Assembly: GCA_022496805.1 (NCBI GenBank)
Contig: CM040090.1
Span: 8,302,001-8,366,000 of the forward strand
Source of the DNA: Pohlia nutans
Lineage: Eukaryota > Streptophyta > Bryopsida > Bryales > Mniaceae
Direction of reading: 5' to 3'
DNA length: 64,000 bases
Numbering within the stretch: position 1 is the first letter of the stretch; each line of letters begins with the position of its first letter. This document shows positions 27,720-39,054 of the stretch, piece by piece. Position numbers and translations under genes: made by a program. The notes beneath the pieces were generated by a model. That model saw only the letters and a list, made by a program, of their open reading frames with translations, did no database searches and was not told where the DNA came from.

Positions 27720-30700
27720 TCATCGAGGAGGAATAAGCATGCTACCAACCCCTAGGAACTTGGCAGCAAACTGATCATCGTTTAAAGCCAGCATTTCTTT
27801 GAGACTGCAGTTGGTTTTTCGACGTTCAATCACCCTCGCCCTGGGCTTGATTTTCTTCTCCAATGAGTAGCTGAAGTACCGCGGGTACTCCACCACCTCG
27901 TACACCTTTCGTCCCATAGACTTCGCCAGAAAATCAAGCTTTGGTTTCAAAACAGTTTCCGAGTTGTAACTCAGCAGTGATGGAAACCTGCAAATCATGC
28001 AGCATATCGCCTCGTTGTGAAACCTCAAGTCCTGCAAGTACTTCACCCTGTATACCCACAAGGTATTGCAACCTGTGTATCAGAAGATTGTTCAAAGCAG
28101 AATTTAACCCTTAAAGGCCCAGAGAGCCCTTTCCGACCCATATTATACTAAATTATTCCATTGTATTTGGCAAGGTTCCACACCTCCTGTGGGTTTAAGA
28201 TCAAAAGTGAAGTTAAAATTCACGTTGACACGGTTTTAATGAGCTATTGAGGTCTCAATTTGGAACTTTTTACTTACAACAAATGCCAAATATACGTCAG
28301 CGTATCTACTATCCCCATGGGACCTTTAAGGGTTGAAACCGTCTCATGTCCATGACAAACAGTTTGGAAAGTAGGAAATGTGCCCGAGATATGCATGAAA
28401 AAGACAAGCCTGAGCTATACAAGAACTGTGCAACGTTCCTTTATTTCTGTCGCTATCCTGGACATGCTTTTATTTGCCTAGAATGTACACCAAGCTTATG
28501 TCATAGAAATTCTTTTCCAAAACGTTCAATACCTGAGGTGAACGATGCCGATCACAAAGGAGTCAATCAATGTTTGATGAATGTGTTACAAAATGGAGTA
28601 GTGGAATCTGACCTGGGTCTTAAAGACTCCTCAATCCTCATGGTGAGCATCTCTGGGTAAAACCGCAAAACTCTACTCAAAACCTCTTCCTGCATCCCCA
28701 ACTCCCGCAAAAATTGAACCTTTGGCTCCAAAACAGTCTCCACATCAGAGGCAAAAATCCCGGGATGCCTCTTCAACATTCCGCCTACGTCATTCTCCTC
28801 AACACCAATCTTGAGCAAAAAATTCACAACCTGCTTACAAGGAATGGAGGAGCCGTTATAACCAAACTTTACTTCCTTTCTATGTTATCAGAAAATGGTA
28901 CTGCAACAGTTTGATGCACCGGCTCTCAAAACAGATTGCAGATTTTATCAAAAAATTCAGCTAGGTCTTTGAACCAATATGGAGATACAGTAAACTGATG
29001 GGTTTCCGTTTGGAGCATTCCCCCAAATACAATAAGCATCGAATAGGGGAAACGTTAGGCAATCCTACCTCATTAAACTCACCCGGCGAGCGAACAAGAA
29101 GTTGAGGACTGGCAGCTATCACACAACCCAACCTTTTGCTTTTCACACCCAACTGATTCATTCGCTCAACCATGGGTTGCAACGTTCTGACTGAGGAACA
29201 TCCCAGGAGTTGTGGGCACCTTGTGATGGACCGATCTACCTCCCCTTTTGGTACCTGTTATCACAAACCACCACATACATTAAACTCCAGCAGTTCTCAT
29301 TCATTGGTGATGTAAGAAAATTGCACTCGTAATCAACCGCTCCTTGTATAAATAAGCAAAATCTAGAGTACTGATGCTCATAAACATGTACTCAAAAAGC
29401 TTGAAATGACAAGGCAGGAATGATGAATGAGAACCTTGACAGACACGAGAAACTCAACAATCTCGCCAACATTGTTCGTGGTGGTGCGGCTCAGAAGCCA
29501 AGGGTATCTTACAATCATCCTCCCTAGATCCCTGGCTCTCACACCAACCTGCAAAACAATCAGCTGTGAGTAACAAGACCACGGTACAGTGAAGCAAAAA
29601 CTGTCATGAAATTGACATGTTTACTCTCGTGTCAGAAAATCACCTTCTTCAATGTTCTAAGCCGTGGTTGTAATTCCCGATCACCATTGCACATGAGAAC
29701 TGGTGGAAACAGGAGCAGTACTTTCCCTAAAGATTCGTTCGGCACTCCTACAGCTTCTAGGAAAGTAAAAACGGGTCTCAACTCTGTGTCCAGATCTCGC
29801 AGAAATATATGGGGAAATCCTTCTACAAGACGTGCAGTTGCAAAGTGCGAACTCGCAAGCAAAGCAAGGCCTCCACGCTGAGCATTCATCTGTACAAGCA
29901 GATCTGGAGTTAACCCCTAAGCGTCCACGGTGACCAGAATGGTCACTATGCTTTTTTAACAGTTTTGAGTAGGTCCTATTTGAACTTCCTCTTGTTCGAA
30001 TCTATTAGTTTTTTGACCAACACATGCAATGATCTTCACTAGTTCTAGTGATATAAAATTTGGTCCCATCTGAATTATATTTTTCACAATATGATCAATT
30101 GAATTTTTCATTTTAAAACTCTGAATCCTTGGTCCTTTGCAGTATGTGACAATCGCATACCCAAGGCACAGAAACATCACACTTTGAAAGCTACCGAACT
30201 TCTACACAGCATTCTACCGAGTCAGAACTCCAACAAACATGTATGAACATTAAAAAGAATGAGTTGTGACCTTCTCAAAAAAGGAAAGGGTATGCTGAAT
30301 GTCCTCATCTGCCGCCACAGAAAGACGCCGCATCATTTGGTGCACTTTACGCTCAAATATGTGGCCATCCAATTGCAACTTATTCAGAATCTCTTCCAAA
30401 AATTTAACCTGAGGTTTCCAACTGAGGCCGTTAGGAGCTGAAGCAGCATTGAGTAAGATCATGAAAACCTAGAAACCAAAGTCAAAATAGCTCATGGCGA
30501 TGTCCTTTCGCGAGAGTAGATCAGTTTTTTTGCTAATTGCTACATAAAATTTGGGCTGGCAAATTGATACAAAGGATTATTGATTAAAAAAGGAGGAATA
30601 ATAGCCAGATTTCCTACATGGAGTCAAGATGTGTAGCCTCTTTAAACCTAGGTCTCATCCAGGTATTGCACATGTCTAATTCCCTGATATTACCTATATA

Positions 30701-31707
30701 TTAATATGAAAAGAGCATCAGAGAAGCCTCCCACATAAATGGTATCTACTTTTGCTACCCAGTGCATACAATACTCACGATACCTCTATAAATCCAGCAA
30801 TACCCTTGATATATTAAGGTGATACCATGATGATATCCATGGATATCACCTCATGAAGTTGCTACATATTTAAATCATGCTGAGCATTATCACTACATTT
30901 CAATTTTTTTACATTTTCTTTCTTTGTATGTTTAGCAGCCCCATTTTTTGAGTAGAAATCCAGCTAATTTTAGCCAGTTTTGAGATCACTGCTCTTCAAG
31001 CCATGGAAAAGTAGCAAAAATGCTAAACGGTCTCCTGACGAAAAAAAAAATCACTAGAGTAGATATGCAATTTGCAAATTGTAAACTCTTTGTGAAAGCA
31101 GCCAAACGGAATTACGTGCAAATCATGAAAACCCTAAAACACAGCGTACCTTGTTCAAAAACTCCGGAAGAGAAGAATTCGAAAGCACACGAGAGATTCG
31201 GGTTGCAGCTTGCGCTTGCACTCCAACAGACTCGAGCACGACAGACCATCGCTCGGGGCCATTCAACTCCTCCTTAACTTCTTCCTCTGCTCCGGAGCTC
31301 AAATTGGCCCATCGCACGATCTCGTCCGTTTCGATGGAACGTCCCAGGAGGTACTGAATGAACCGCGGACAATTCAGAGAAATCCGCTCTGCGTCTTCTT
31401 CGTGAACTCCTGCAGCTACCAGACTTTTTACCACTACAGACAGAGATTCATTGAGCGACTTCTTATTATCTCTGTCATCTTCGTTGATACTATCACGCAC
31501 GCAATACACCTTTCGAGGTCTCCTGTTAAAGATTCTAGGCCTACAACTAAATGACGAGGAGATTTTTGCAATGCGTATCTGCCCTAATTCTGTATCGCTA
31601 AAGCGCTTCGGGGAACTACTCGACTGAGTGATTATAAAAGTTTTGGACTGCTTCAGAATGTGAATATGAACCCTACTGCAACAAGAGCTCCATCTTAAAG
31701 CATCCAT
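27720..31707 (-). CDS. mTERF-family protein, organelle-targeted
   Basis: Exons in transcript order: 31707-31150, 30468-30271, 29889-29644, 29548-29435, 29254-29069, 28830-28613, 28047-27720, giving 1,848 nt, 615 residues. The first roughly 70 residues are Ser/Arg-rich like a transit peptide. The rest is a run of about 30-residue helical mTERF repeats with the conserved proline and hydrophobic spacing: VGVRARDLGRMIVRYPWLL, LGVKSKRLGCVIAASPQLL, IGVEENDVGGMLKRHPGIF, LGMQEEVLSRVLRFYPEML, NEAICCMICRFPSLL and the KPKLDFL type of signature. Plant mTERF proteins bind organelle nucleic acids and act in transcription, splicing or RNA stability. Which paralogue this is cannot be told from the sequence alone. 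Two introns carry TTAA-type elements. Confidence 0.9.
28108..28332. mobile_element. TTAA-type MITE in mTERF intron 6 (225 bp)
   Basis: TTAA at 28104-28107 is followed by CCCTTAAAGGCCC. The right end is GGGACCTTTAAGGG followed by TTGA (one base changed from TTAA). It is the same family as 24956-25171. Confidence 0.82.
29914..30140. mobile_element. TTAA-type MITE, right end lost, in mTERF intron 2
   Basis: TTAA at 29910-29913 then CCCCTAAGCGTCCACGGTG. The interior (GAGTAGGTCCTATTTGAA, TTCTAGTGATATAAAATTTG) matches 34279-34444 closely and 18756-18980 more distantly. The terminal inverted repeat on the right is missing. Confidence 0.7.
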
Positions 31708-33252
31708 GCTTACGAATCGTCTTCAAATATCCAGTAACCGGAAGAGAAACATTGCTAATTGTTTGCAGTAATCAAGACCAATTCCGCTTGTCCGCACAGC
31801 TGATGAACCGGAAACAGAGCAAAATGAAAGCTTCGAGTGTGTCCCCTAAACCCTAAAACCCTAAACCCCAACCCACATACACCAGCACAAGCTGTTTGGA
31901 TGAATAATACACCAGACCTTTTCAATATCACCCTCTCTAATATCACACCCTCTGTTCTCTCACCAAACCCTAGGAATTAGACATACCCAGTGACCACTGT
32001 GTGCTCTGAGTCACTATTATACTCGAATTTGCACACAAATGTGATGATAAAGAATTCAACAATTTCTTAACTCTTGCAACTTCAAGTACTTTTCAAATGT
32101 CACATGCATTTAAACATTTATAATTGCAAGATAAATGGGCTTTTAAATGCAATCACAAGTATTTCCAACTTGAGTTTTAGAACATGGGATTGTTAAGTAA
32201 TGAGTTTAAAAATATGTAATTTAGAGAATGTATAGAGTAAATCTCCCATCTAAGGAAATAAGTTGCCCTATGTTTAAACGTCAAGAGGCCTGACAGGTTT
32301 TCCAAAGTACTCGAGATTGGAAGGCTCAATTGAAAAAAAGAGTTCAACAAGGATTTTTTGAATAATTATTATCTTTGAATAAGGCCAGCTTACGAAAATG
32401 TGCCCTTGTGAGAAGTCTTACAAAGTAAATCCACAAAATTTTCCAAAAAGCTCCTTACGTGATTTGAAATCTCTATAATCAAGGGCTTAGTGCTTTGAGA
32501 CGTGGTTTTAAAACTTACAATCACATGGGGCCGGAGTTAGAAACAATGAAAAAAATATAATTGTGCGGCTGAAATCACAAAAAAAAATTGACAACCACTC
32601 ACGTGAGAGATTCTAAGAAGGCGTGCAATTAGAGAGGGTTGATTGTAGCCCCTTTTACATTTTTCACAGAGTGCTATACTGGAGACACAAAATAATATGA
32701 TAAAACCACATATTTCTACATTCATCCATATATTGAATAATTAAAATACTTTTAATCCACATTTTAATATTATTTTCATCCAAATGTGATGATTCTATCA
32801 AATATTTTATAAAAATCGTGACGATCCATTATTTATCTTTTTGCAGCTAGATAATTTTTTATTGGTGCAATCTCGCAAGCCCAAACGTTTTATTAAAAAA
32901 AAAAAAGGCTGGTTGAGTGCAGTGTTGCTAAAACTCCATATTAACACTCTGCGTGACATTAAAGAGGTTCGGGTGTATCTGGATGAACAGAGCGGCATGC
33001 ACCGGAAGAGAAGACGGTAATGTTCGAGAGCAGGCATCATTCAATCGCGAGATTGCGTATTGCAAATTCGGTACACAGGGCGCGAGAGTGAGAATCGACG
33101 CAGGCGACAGAGAATTAATTCGGGAAAGAGAGAGAGACGAGAGGTCGCAGCAGACTCGTTTTGTTTGAATGGTGGGATGGCCGTGGAGCAGCGCCGGTAG
33201 TGGAGTAGTAGATGGGCATGCAAGAGAAGAGGAATTCGTGCAGCCAGACGAC
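31708..33252. other. Promoter region of the mTERF gene and spacer to the COA6-like gene
   Basis: The two genes point away from each other, so this 1.5-kb stretch should hold both promoters. Telomere-like CCCTAAACCCTAAAACCC units lie at about 31843-31870, some 140 bases before the mTERF start. From 31960 to 32900 the sequence is AT-rich with no visible structure. Confidence 0.6.
31843..31870 (-). promoter_or_regulatory. Telo-box cluster upstream of the mTERF gene
   Basis: Three near-perfect CCCTAAA units in a row (plant telomere repeat type) lie at a distance from the start codon similar to the cluster before BOP1. A regulatory role is inferred by analogy. Confidence 0.5.
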
Positions 33253-34873
33253 ATGGATTCGAAAAACCTGCCTCATGTCGAGAAAGACGTCCTCGCAGCT
33301 GGTCGGGCTGCTTGCTACAAGGTATTAAGCGTCTCCCGCTTCTTTGTTTCTTGTGCTCACCGTCAATTGTAGCATTTCGGTCTCGGCGGAAAAGTCCTGG
33401 AGTTTGCGCTTCCACATGTGGATCTTAGCGGAGCGCGTCGCATAATTTAGGTTAAGTGATCGGGTTGCGCGGTAGGTACATCTTTCTTTGTAGATCAATG
33501 ATTTCTGGAAATTTTTGTTGTGACTTAGACTGTCTTGATTAGGGTTTAGGGTTTATTAGTTATTTCCGGTGTCTGTACAGAAGGGACCAGTTCAGTGTTC
33601 GTAGGGACAGGCATGAAACTGTTGGAAAATGTGAAGAGAGATATACAACACTTTTTCATCGTTTCTTCCGATTTGAACTGCAATAGATCTCTGTGTGTGT
33701 GAGTGAATAGTTTGCTGAGGTTGGAGGTGATTACAGGCACGGGACGCATTTTTCAAGTGTGTAGAAGCTGATTCGGGACACACAACGCCAACAGAAATTG
33801 CTTCGGTTGGACTCCTCTACCCTGCACAGTGCAAATCCGCTCGGGCGTTTTATGAGCAGCATTGTCGGTCCACCTGGGTGAGTAAATGTTTTTTCCACAT
33901 GAATCCTTACATAATCAACTTAACCCTTAAACTCCTTAAACGTCAAAAAAGCCCCACGGGCTTTTTAGAAAGGAATAATTTAGAAAAGAGTAGTTTTTCT
34001 CAACCAAATCAAGTGAGGATTGGTGCGTTGGAAAGCGACTAAAAAAGCAGTTTAAATTCCAAATTTGCACCTCATTTGGGAGATTGTGGAATCATTGGCA
34101 AGCAATCAAAGTTATGAAAATGAATAGGAGTTGAGGTTGGGGCAGTTGAGGTCGTTTTTTGAAAAGTGTTGCAGTGCTATAGTGCCGCAACAATGCTTGC
34201 TAGCCGTTTTTTTTCCTCCAAAAATTTAGATGCTTTCCAGGCTACCCCACCCAGGCCCTCTTGACGTTTAAGGGTTAACCCCTAAGCATCCACGGTGTCC
34301 AGAATGTTCACCATGTTTCTTTTATTAGTTTTGAGTAGGTCCTATTTGAAATTACTCTTGTTCGAATTATTTCTTTCTTGACCAACATATGCAACGATCT
34401 TCACTAGTTCTAGTGATATAAAATTTGGTCCCATCTAAATTAGAAGATACCAAAACTCCTATACCGGTGTAAGCACGATGTCTTTTTCCACTAATCTTTG
34501 AATGGAAATGGAGTTGTCTACTATCCCTTCAATATTGGTTCACAATCTCTCACTTTGAATGATTGCATAAGAATCATCGTACATATTGTGAAAAATTTGT
34601 TCTCAATTGAGTATGATCTCTATCCCAAGAATCACACTCCTACATATGTTAAAATGCTTAAAGTAATGCAAATAGTATCATGTACCTTAGTTCTTGTCTT
34701 GTGTTTGCACGTGCACTTCTGACCAATGTACAATTTGGATGCAGGTGAAACATTTTGACCGTCAATTTTGTGCTAAGAAAAGGGTGAAGCGATTGTTAGA
34801 TACGGGTGACCGTGCACGTGGTCCCATAAATTTGCCAGCAAATAGAGTTGGTTTGCAACCTGGTGAACAGTAG
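33253..34873 (+). CDS. COA6: COA6-like twin-cysteine protein (cytochrome c oxidase assembly)
   Basis: Exons: 33253-33321, 33737-33877, 34745-34873 (stop TAG), 339 nt, 112 residues. After splicing, the protein shows a CX9C motif (C-YKARDAFFK-C, spanning the first junction) and a CX10C motif (C-KSARAFYEQH-C). This is the cysteine pattern of COA6, a mitochondrial intermembrane-space protein that helps deliver copper to the CuA site of complex IV. The block TEIASVGLLYP and the C-terminal WVKHFDRQF...KKRVKRLL...RGPINLP agree with the plant members. An in-frame ATG at 33169 would add 28 residues. I prefer 33253 because the family proteins begin close to there. Two TTAA-type elements occupy intron 2. 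Confidence 0.88.
33924..34274. mobile_element. TTAA-type MITE in the COA6-like gene (351 bp)
   Basis: It is flanked by TTAA (33920-33923 and 34275-34278). It starts CCCTTAAACTCCTTAAACG and ends CTTGACGTTTAAGGG. It is related in reverse orientation to 54549-54950 (AGGCCCTCTTGACGT, CTACCCCACCCAGG). Confidence 0.82.
34279..34444. mobile_element. Truncated TTAA-type MITE abutting the previous one
   Basis: It starts CCCCTAAGCATCCACGGTG immediately after the TTAA that also ends the 351-bp element. It matches 29914-30140 until about 34444, where similarity stops. Confidence 0.75.
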
Positions 34874-35244
34874 TGAGCATTTTTCATACATGACCTGCTT
34901 GTTGTCAAGGGTATGCCCTGTGTAATGATGGTGAACAGGTTTGAGCTGGAGGTCAACTGATTGCATTGTGTACAGTGGAGGACTAATGATGAATACAACT
35001 TGTGACAAAGTTTACGACATTTCATTCTAACAGGGACCACAAAGACTCACGAGCATCACCGGCAAGGTACTCTTCTGTAGGGATTTGGACGTTTTGTAAG
35101 TGTACAATTCTCTCATACCTTTGACAGACGCCAGATTAGACTTCTGACGCATTGCTTGAAGTATCAGCTGAGTGCACTTTCTCAATCTTATTCTACCCGT
35201 GTTGTTATTAAACTTTGCCGGCATGACTTATCAACTACAGTACC

Positions 35245-35507
35245 GTAGTACCATGGCTGGGTCGCCAAAAACTAAATTAAAATAATCGGAAATTATGAGG
35301 ACCAAAAACTAAAATAGAATGTATTATTTATAGCTATATTTTGTTATTTCTAATCTATTTTGGGCCATTTTGGGGCATTTTTCATCATTTTTTTATTTTT
35401 TTTCTAAAAACTACAAATCAGGAAATTCATTTTTAGAGGAATGAACCTTATTTTTCAAAAAATATTAAATATTTGGTCCCGGGGTGGCGACCCAACTATG
35501 GTACTAC
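35245..35507. mobile_element. Inverted-repeat MITE, GTAGTACCAT ends
   Basis: A 263-bp element with ends GTAGTACCATGGCTGGGTCG and its inverted copy (CGACCCAACTATGGTACTAC), two mismatches. The interior is AT-rich and non-coding. I could not read a clear target duplication, so the superfamily is open. Confidence 0.7.
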
Positions 35508-36914
35508 GTTAGTTTCATAGATATGCCATCTTACAAATTTAGTATCCTCAGCACAATAAACAATTGTTGATGGTACACATGTTTTGACAAGAATCATTTT
35601 TGCTCTCTGCAAATGACAGTAACGAATACCAAACTGATGAAGCAATTGCTCCGTGAACGAAGAGCATTTCCACCTGTACTTTGGATAGCTCTCTGGCTCT
35701 GGAAAAATGGATGTGTTTGGTTTGCTCAACAATTTATTCGGAGTGTGACAGTTTATTTTCTCTTCTTGATTGCACATTCCATGCGTGGTGATTTGTGAGT
35801 AGCTTACTTACTATTATTTTCACGGTTTAATTGAGTGATTTTGGTGGGGAACGGCATTGTACGTCGTGTAATTTTTGGATGACTTTCAAAGTGCAATTCG
35901 GAGTTGCTGTGGAGATGCACTAACTGCAAGTACTTTTGGCCTTTATTAGAAAAATTGATCACTTGTATCATGTAAATTGCAACGCACATAACATTTCATA
36001 ACCCCTAAACTCATTCCTTATGAATAATCCTACTATGTTAACTAGTGCCATAGTCAAATGTCCTTCCTCGGGATTTTGGTTTAGTAAGTATAATTGAAGT
36101 TGTAATTGTTAATGTCACCTCATGACAATAAATAGAGGTATGGTCTCATTTATCATAATCAAAAGTTTTGTTGTAAGAATGACAAATAGGCACAGTTTTA
36201 GTTACTATCATAGGGTCTGACTGTGTATCAGAGACAAAAGAAAGTCCAATAGGTGTAGTATAGAACATTATGCATCCAAATGCGATAACTAAAACATTTG
36301 TGAACACAATACGATCACCATATTCCACCTGATGCTTAAACTATTTGTGTGCACATCCAAAATGGAATAGAAATGAAGCTAAAAAATAAATAAATTACAT
36401 TATCATCTTGAATGTGGTTTTTAAAGGCGAAGCTTAGTCTCTCTTAAAGGCATAGAAGTTGGGTTTCTTTGAAGTATACTTTAAAAAGCGCTAAAGGTCA
36501 TCTTGTGAAATTGACTCAAAAATGTCCAAGGTGAATGAAATACACCCCTTGTTTTTTATTGTCATGTTTAAGACATCCAAATTGCATTAATGGAGTTTTG
36601 AGTAGTATAGAAATTGGCCTACAAAAGAAGGTGATTCAATAAGTGCATCACAAAATCTTGTGAACAAAAAATCGCAGAGCAAGAATTACAAGGTCTTGCA
36701 CCTCTTTGAGTAAAATTGTCACAATTGATAATGTTGAATGTAATGGTCTCAATAATCCTTTACAACCCACAAAGCCATTTTTTGGTTGTAGAGGTAGCTG
36801 AGGATTAGCTTGAATATGGAGGCCTAAATAATATCATGTGTATATTAAAATATGCCAATATGGATTAGCTTGAATATATTGAAATACGTCAATATAGAGG
36901 CCTAAATGATATTA

Positions 36915-37225
36915 AGGTAGGTGGCTCAGAAACGGCTCAAGTTTCAGATTGACAGGTTCATTGGGGGAGTTATTAAGGGAATCAATCTTCAAAGATGTGC
37001 AAAGTATTTAGGAAATTGGGCCAATTGGAATAATTAATTTTGGATTAATATTGAATTAGTTATGAATTTTGGAAGAGGAACTCATAGGTGTACCCAAAAC
37101 CACTCACCCTAAAATGTACACCATGATTACATAGAAATTTGAGGTTGGAAGCTATAATGTACTTCCTGCTTGGATAGGTCTAGTGAGTAGTTTAAGGTGT
37201 TGTGCGGGTTTTGAGCCACCTACCT
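36915..37225. mobile_element. TA-flanked MITE, AGGTAGG-ended
   Basis: A 311-bp element with ends AGGTAGGTGGCTCAGAAAC and GTTTTGAGCCACCTACCT, flanked by TA on both sides. The first bases match the elements at 7001, 23572 and 40701; the interior differs. Confidence 0.78.
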
Positions 37226-37693
37226 TATGCGTTTTGCAACGGTTGGAGTGTACTATGTTTTGGTGGTCATCTATAGTTACAAATGTACAATGTAAAGAAA
37301 AGACATGTGCTGTAACCATGTGTCCAAAGAAGGGAATGAAAAGATGATATCATTTCAAGTGAGAATTATATAAGGTATGACAAGGTCCATTTTTTAACTT
37401 AGAGTTAAAAAATATATGACCCTAGTATGAGTGTTAAACCCAAAGTAACCATCAAAAATGACTTGTGTCATAGAGGAAAGAAGAGAGAGGCTATGAAAAA
37501 AAGAATGATGTCATTTTAAGGTTCCATCTTTTATATGGAGGCCTCGTCTTTAAGAGTGGAAACATATTTGAAGCTAATTTCTTTAATTCACTAGGGGGGT
37601 CACCCTTCTTTGTAAAAGAAAATTAAAGGAATATTGTCATTTAGTTCGTTTGATGAAATAAGGAATCTACACCCTTGGCATTCATGCCTCTTT

Positions 37694-38531
37694 AGAGCAT
37701 CCTCAATATGTGCGTTACTTCAATAATTATGGCATTCCAATTGTGCAGTAAAAGTTTCTTTCATTGTGCGTTCCAATGCACACGATGAACGAATACTTTG
37801 GAGGCGAAAAGTTGTTAAAATTCTCTTCTTCACACCAAATTTCTTTATTCAATACCCTTGGTGAATGCCAAGTGCAAAAAGAAGAGCCAATCCAAAAACA
37901 CTACCTTTTGGGAAGATTTTTCTTTTTAATATATATGGATGTGATTATAAATTTTGATGAACTGATTATGATTTTGTGTTTTGAAATTCTCAATTATCAT
38001 GCGCCGCCATATTATCACCCAAGTTGTGACTTGTATTGCACATTTTGTACAAACCCTTTTTTGAAATATCTTCAATCATCGATAAAATAAGACCTGTGTA
38101 AAGGGTTACATGATGGCGATTTTAGAATTAAATGTGTATATCGGCAAAATAGATAGTCAATGCTACCACACCAGGAGGCATATGGAAGATTGCACGGCCC
38201 CAAAGTGGCCACTATGTCACACTTTCTCACCACTTTGATAGAAGAGTGTGACAAGCTTGAGAGCGTCGACTACTTCATTGTTGGTCAAATGGGGACATGT
38301 ACAAAGCCATTTGTTGAATTACTTGTTGAGAAGCCACAGAAACTTGTCGGCAACATGAGGAAAGGTATTGTACACATCAAAGAGTACAAAAGGAGATGTT
38401 GGGCATATGGGGTACAATACCAAATGCGTGCAAAGATCCCACCAACAAGATACATTTGTTCTGCAATTATTATATTGATTTCATAAAAGTTCTCAAAATT
38501 AGTTTTATTATATTGCCATTGAGGATGCTCT
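37694..38531 (+). mobile_element. Element with AGAGCATCCTCAAT ends and a residual open frame
   Basis: The terminal inverted repeats AGAGCATCCTCAAT (37694-37707) and ATTGAGGATGCTCT (38518-38531) are perfect over 14 bases, with 838 bp between the outer edges. Ends of the GAGCATC type are common in plant DNA transposons. Inside, a 108-codon frame (38160-38486) with VGQMGTCTKPFVELLVEKP and another (37764-38090) may be remnants of a transposase or captured sequence. I do not recognise either. Confidence 0.6.
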
Positions 38532-38635
38532 TGAAAATTTCTTCAAATGATGAATTATCCGAAAAGTCACTTTGACTTTGAAGAATCTTCAATGAAATTT
38601 GCTTTATTTTACTCTTATTTGTTCACTCAAAATTG

Positions 38636-38827
38636 TTAAAAGGTGTGGAAGATCCTGATGGTTTATCATTATATAATGAGTAAGAGATATGTAAGAGCTT
38701 GGTGGTCTTCAAAAGCTTCTTAGCATCAAGAGAAGAGCTAAAAAAAACTTTTGAAGACCACCAAGCTCTTACACACGTCTTACACAGTTAATAATGATGA
38801 ACCACCAAGATCTTGCATACCTTTTAA
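38636..38827. repeat. Foldback repeat (about 80-bp arms)
   Basis: The inner arms are nearly perfect: AAGAGCTTGGTGGTCTTCAA (about 38694) against TTGAAGACCACCAAGCTCTT (ending about 38774). The outer parts (AAAAGGTGTGGAAGATC against GATCTTGCATACCTTTT) are more diverged. RNA from it would make a stem of miRNA-precursor size. Confidence 0.75.
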
Positions 38828-39054
38828 TTATTTAGAGTGAAAAAATAATAATATAATAAAAAATAATTCATGATATCTTCTTCAAACTTTGATGGACTTT
38901 ACGAATAACTCTTGAATATGAAATATTTTCTATACAATAGGGGACGTGATATTAGAGAAGGTGATATTAAAGAGGTAAAGATATAGATACCAGGGTCACT
39001 CTCTGTCTCTCGAATTTCACAACCAGAAGCTCATCTCGTCTCTTCCATCGCAAA

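Larger units (their letters stand above)
34874..39054. other. Gene-poor spacer between the COA6-like gene and the plastid protein gene
   Basis: It holds four inverted-repeat elements (35245-35507, 36915-37225, 37694-38531, 38636-38827) and an orphan AACCCCTAAAC end near 36001. No exon chain or recognised domain was found in the rest. Confidence 0.6.

Noticed and set aside
28346..28660. A plus-strand 104-codon frame
   Set aside because: It lies across an intron and an exon of the minus-strand mTERF gene and shows no protein-like composition or domain.
31210..31554. A plus-strand 114-codon frame
   Set aside because: It is the antisense shadow of mTERF exon 1.
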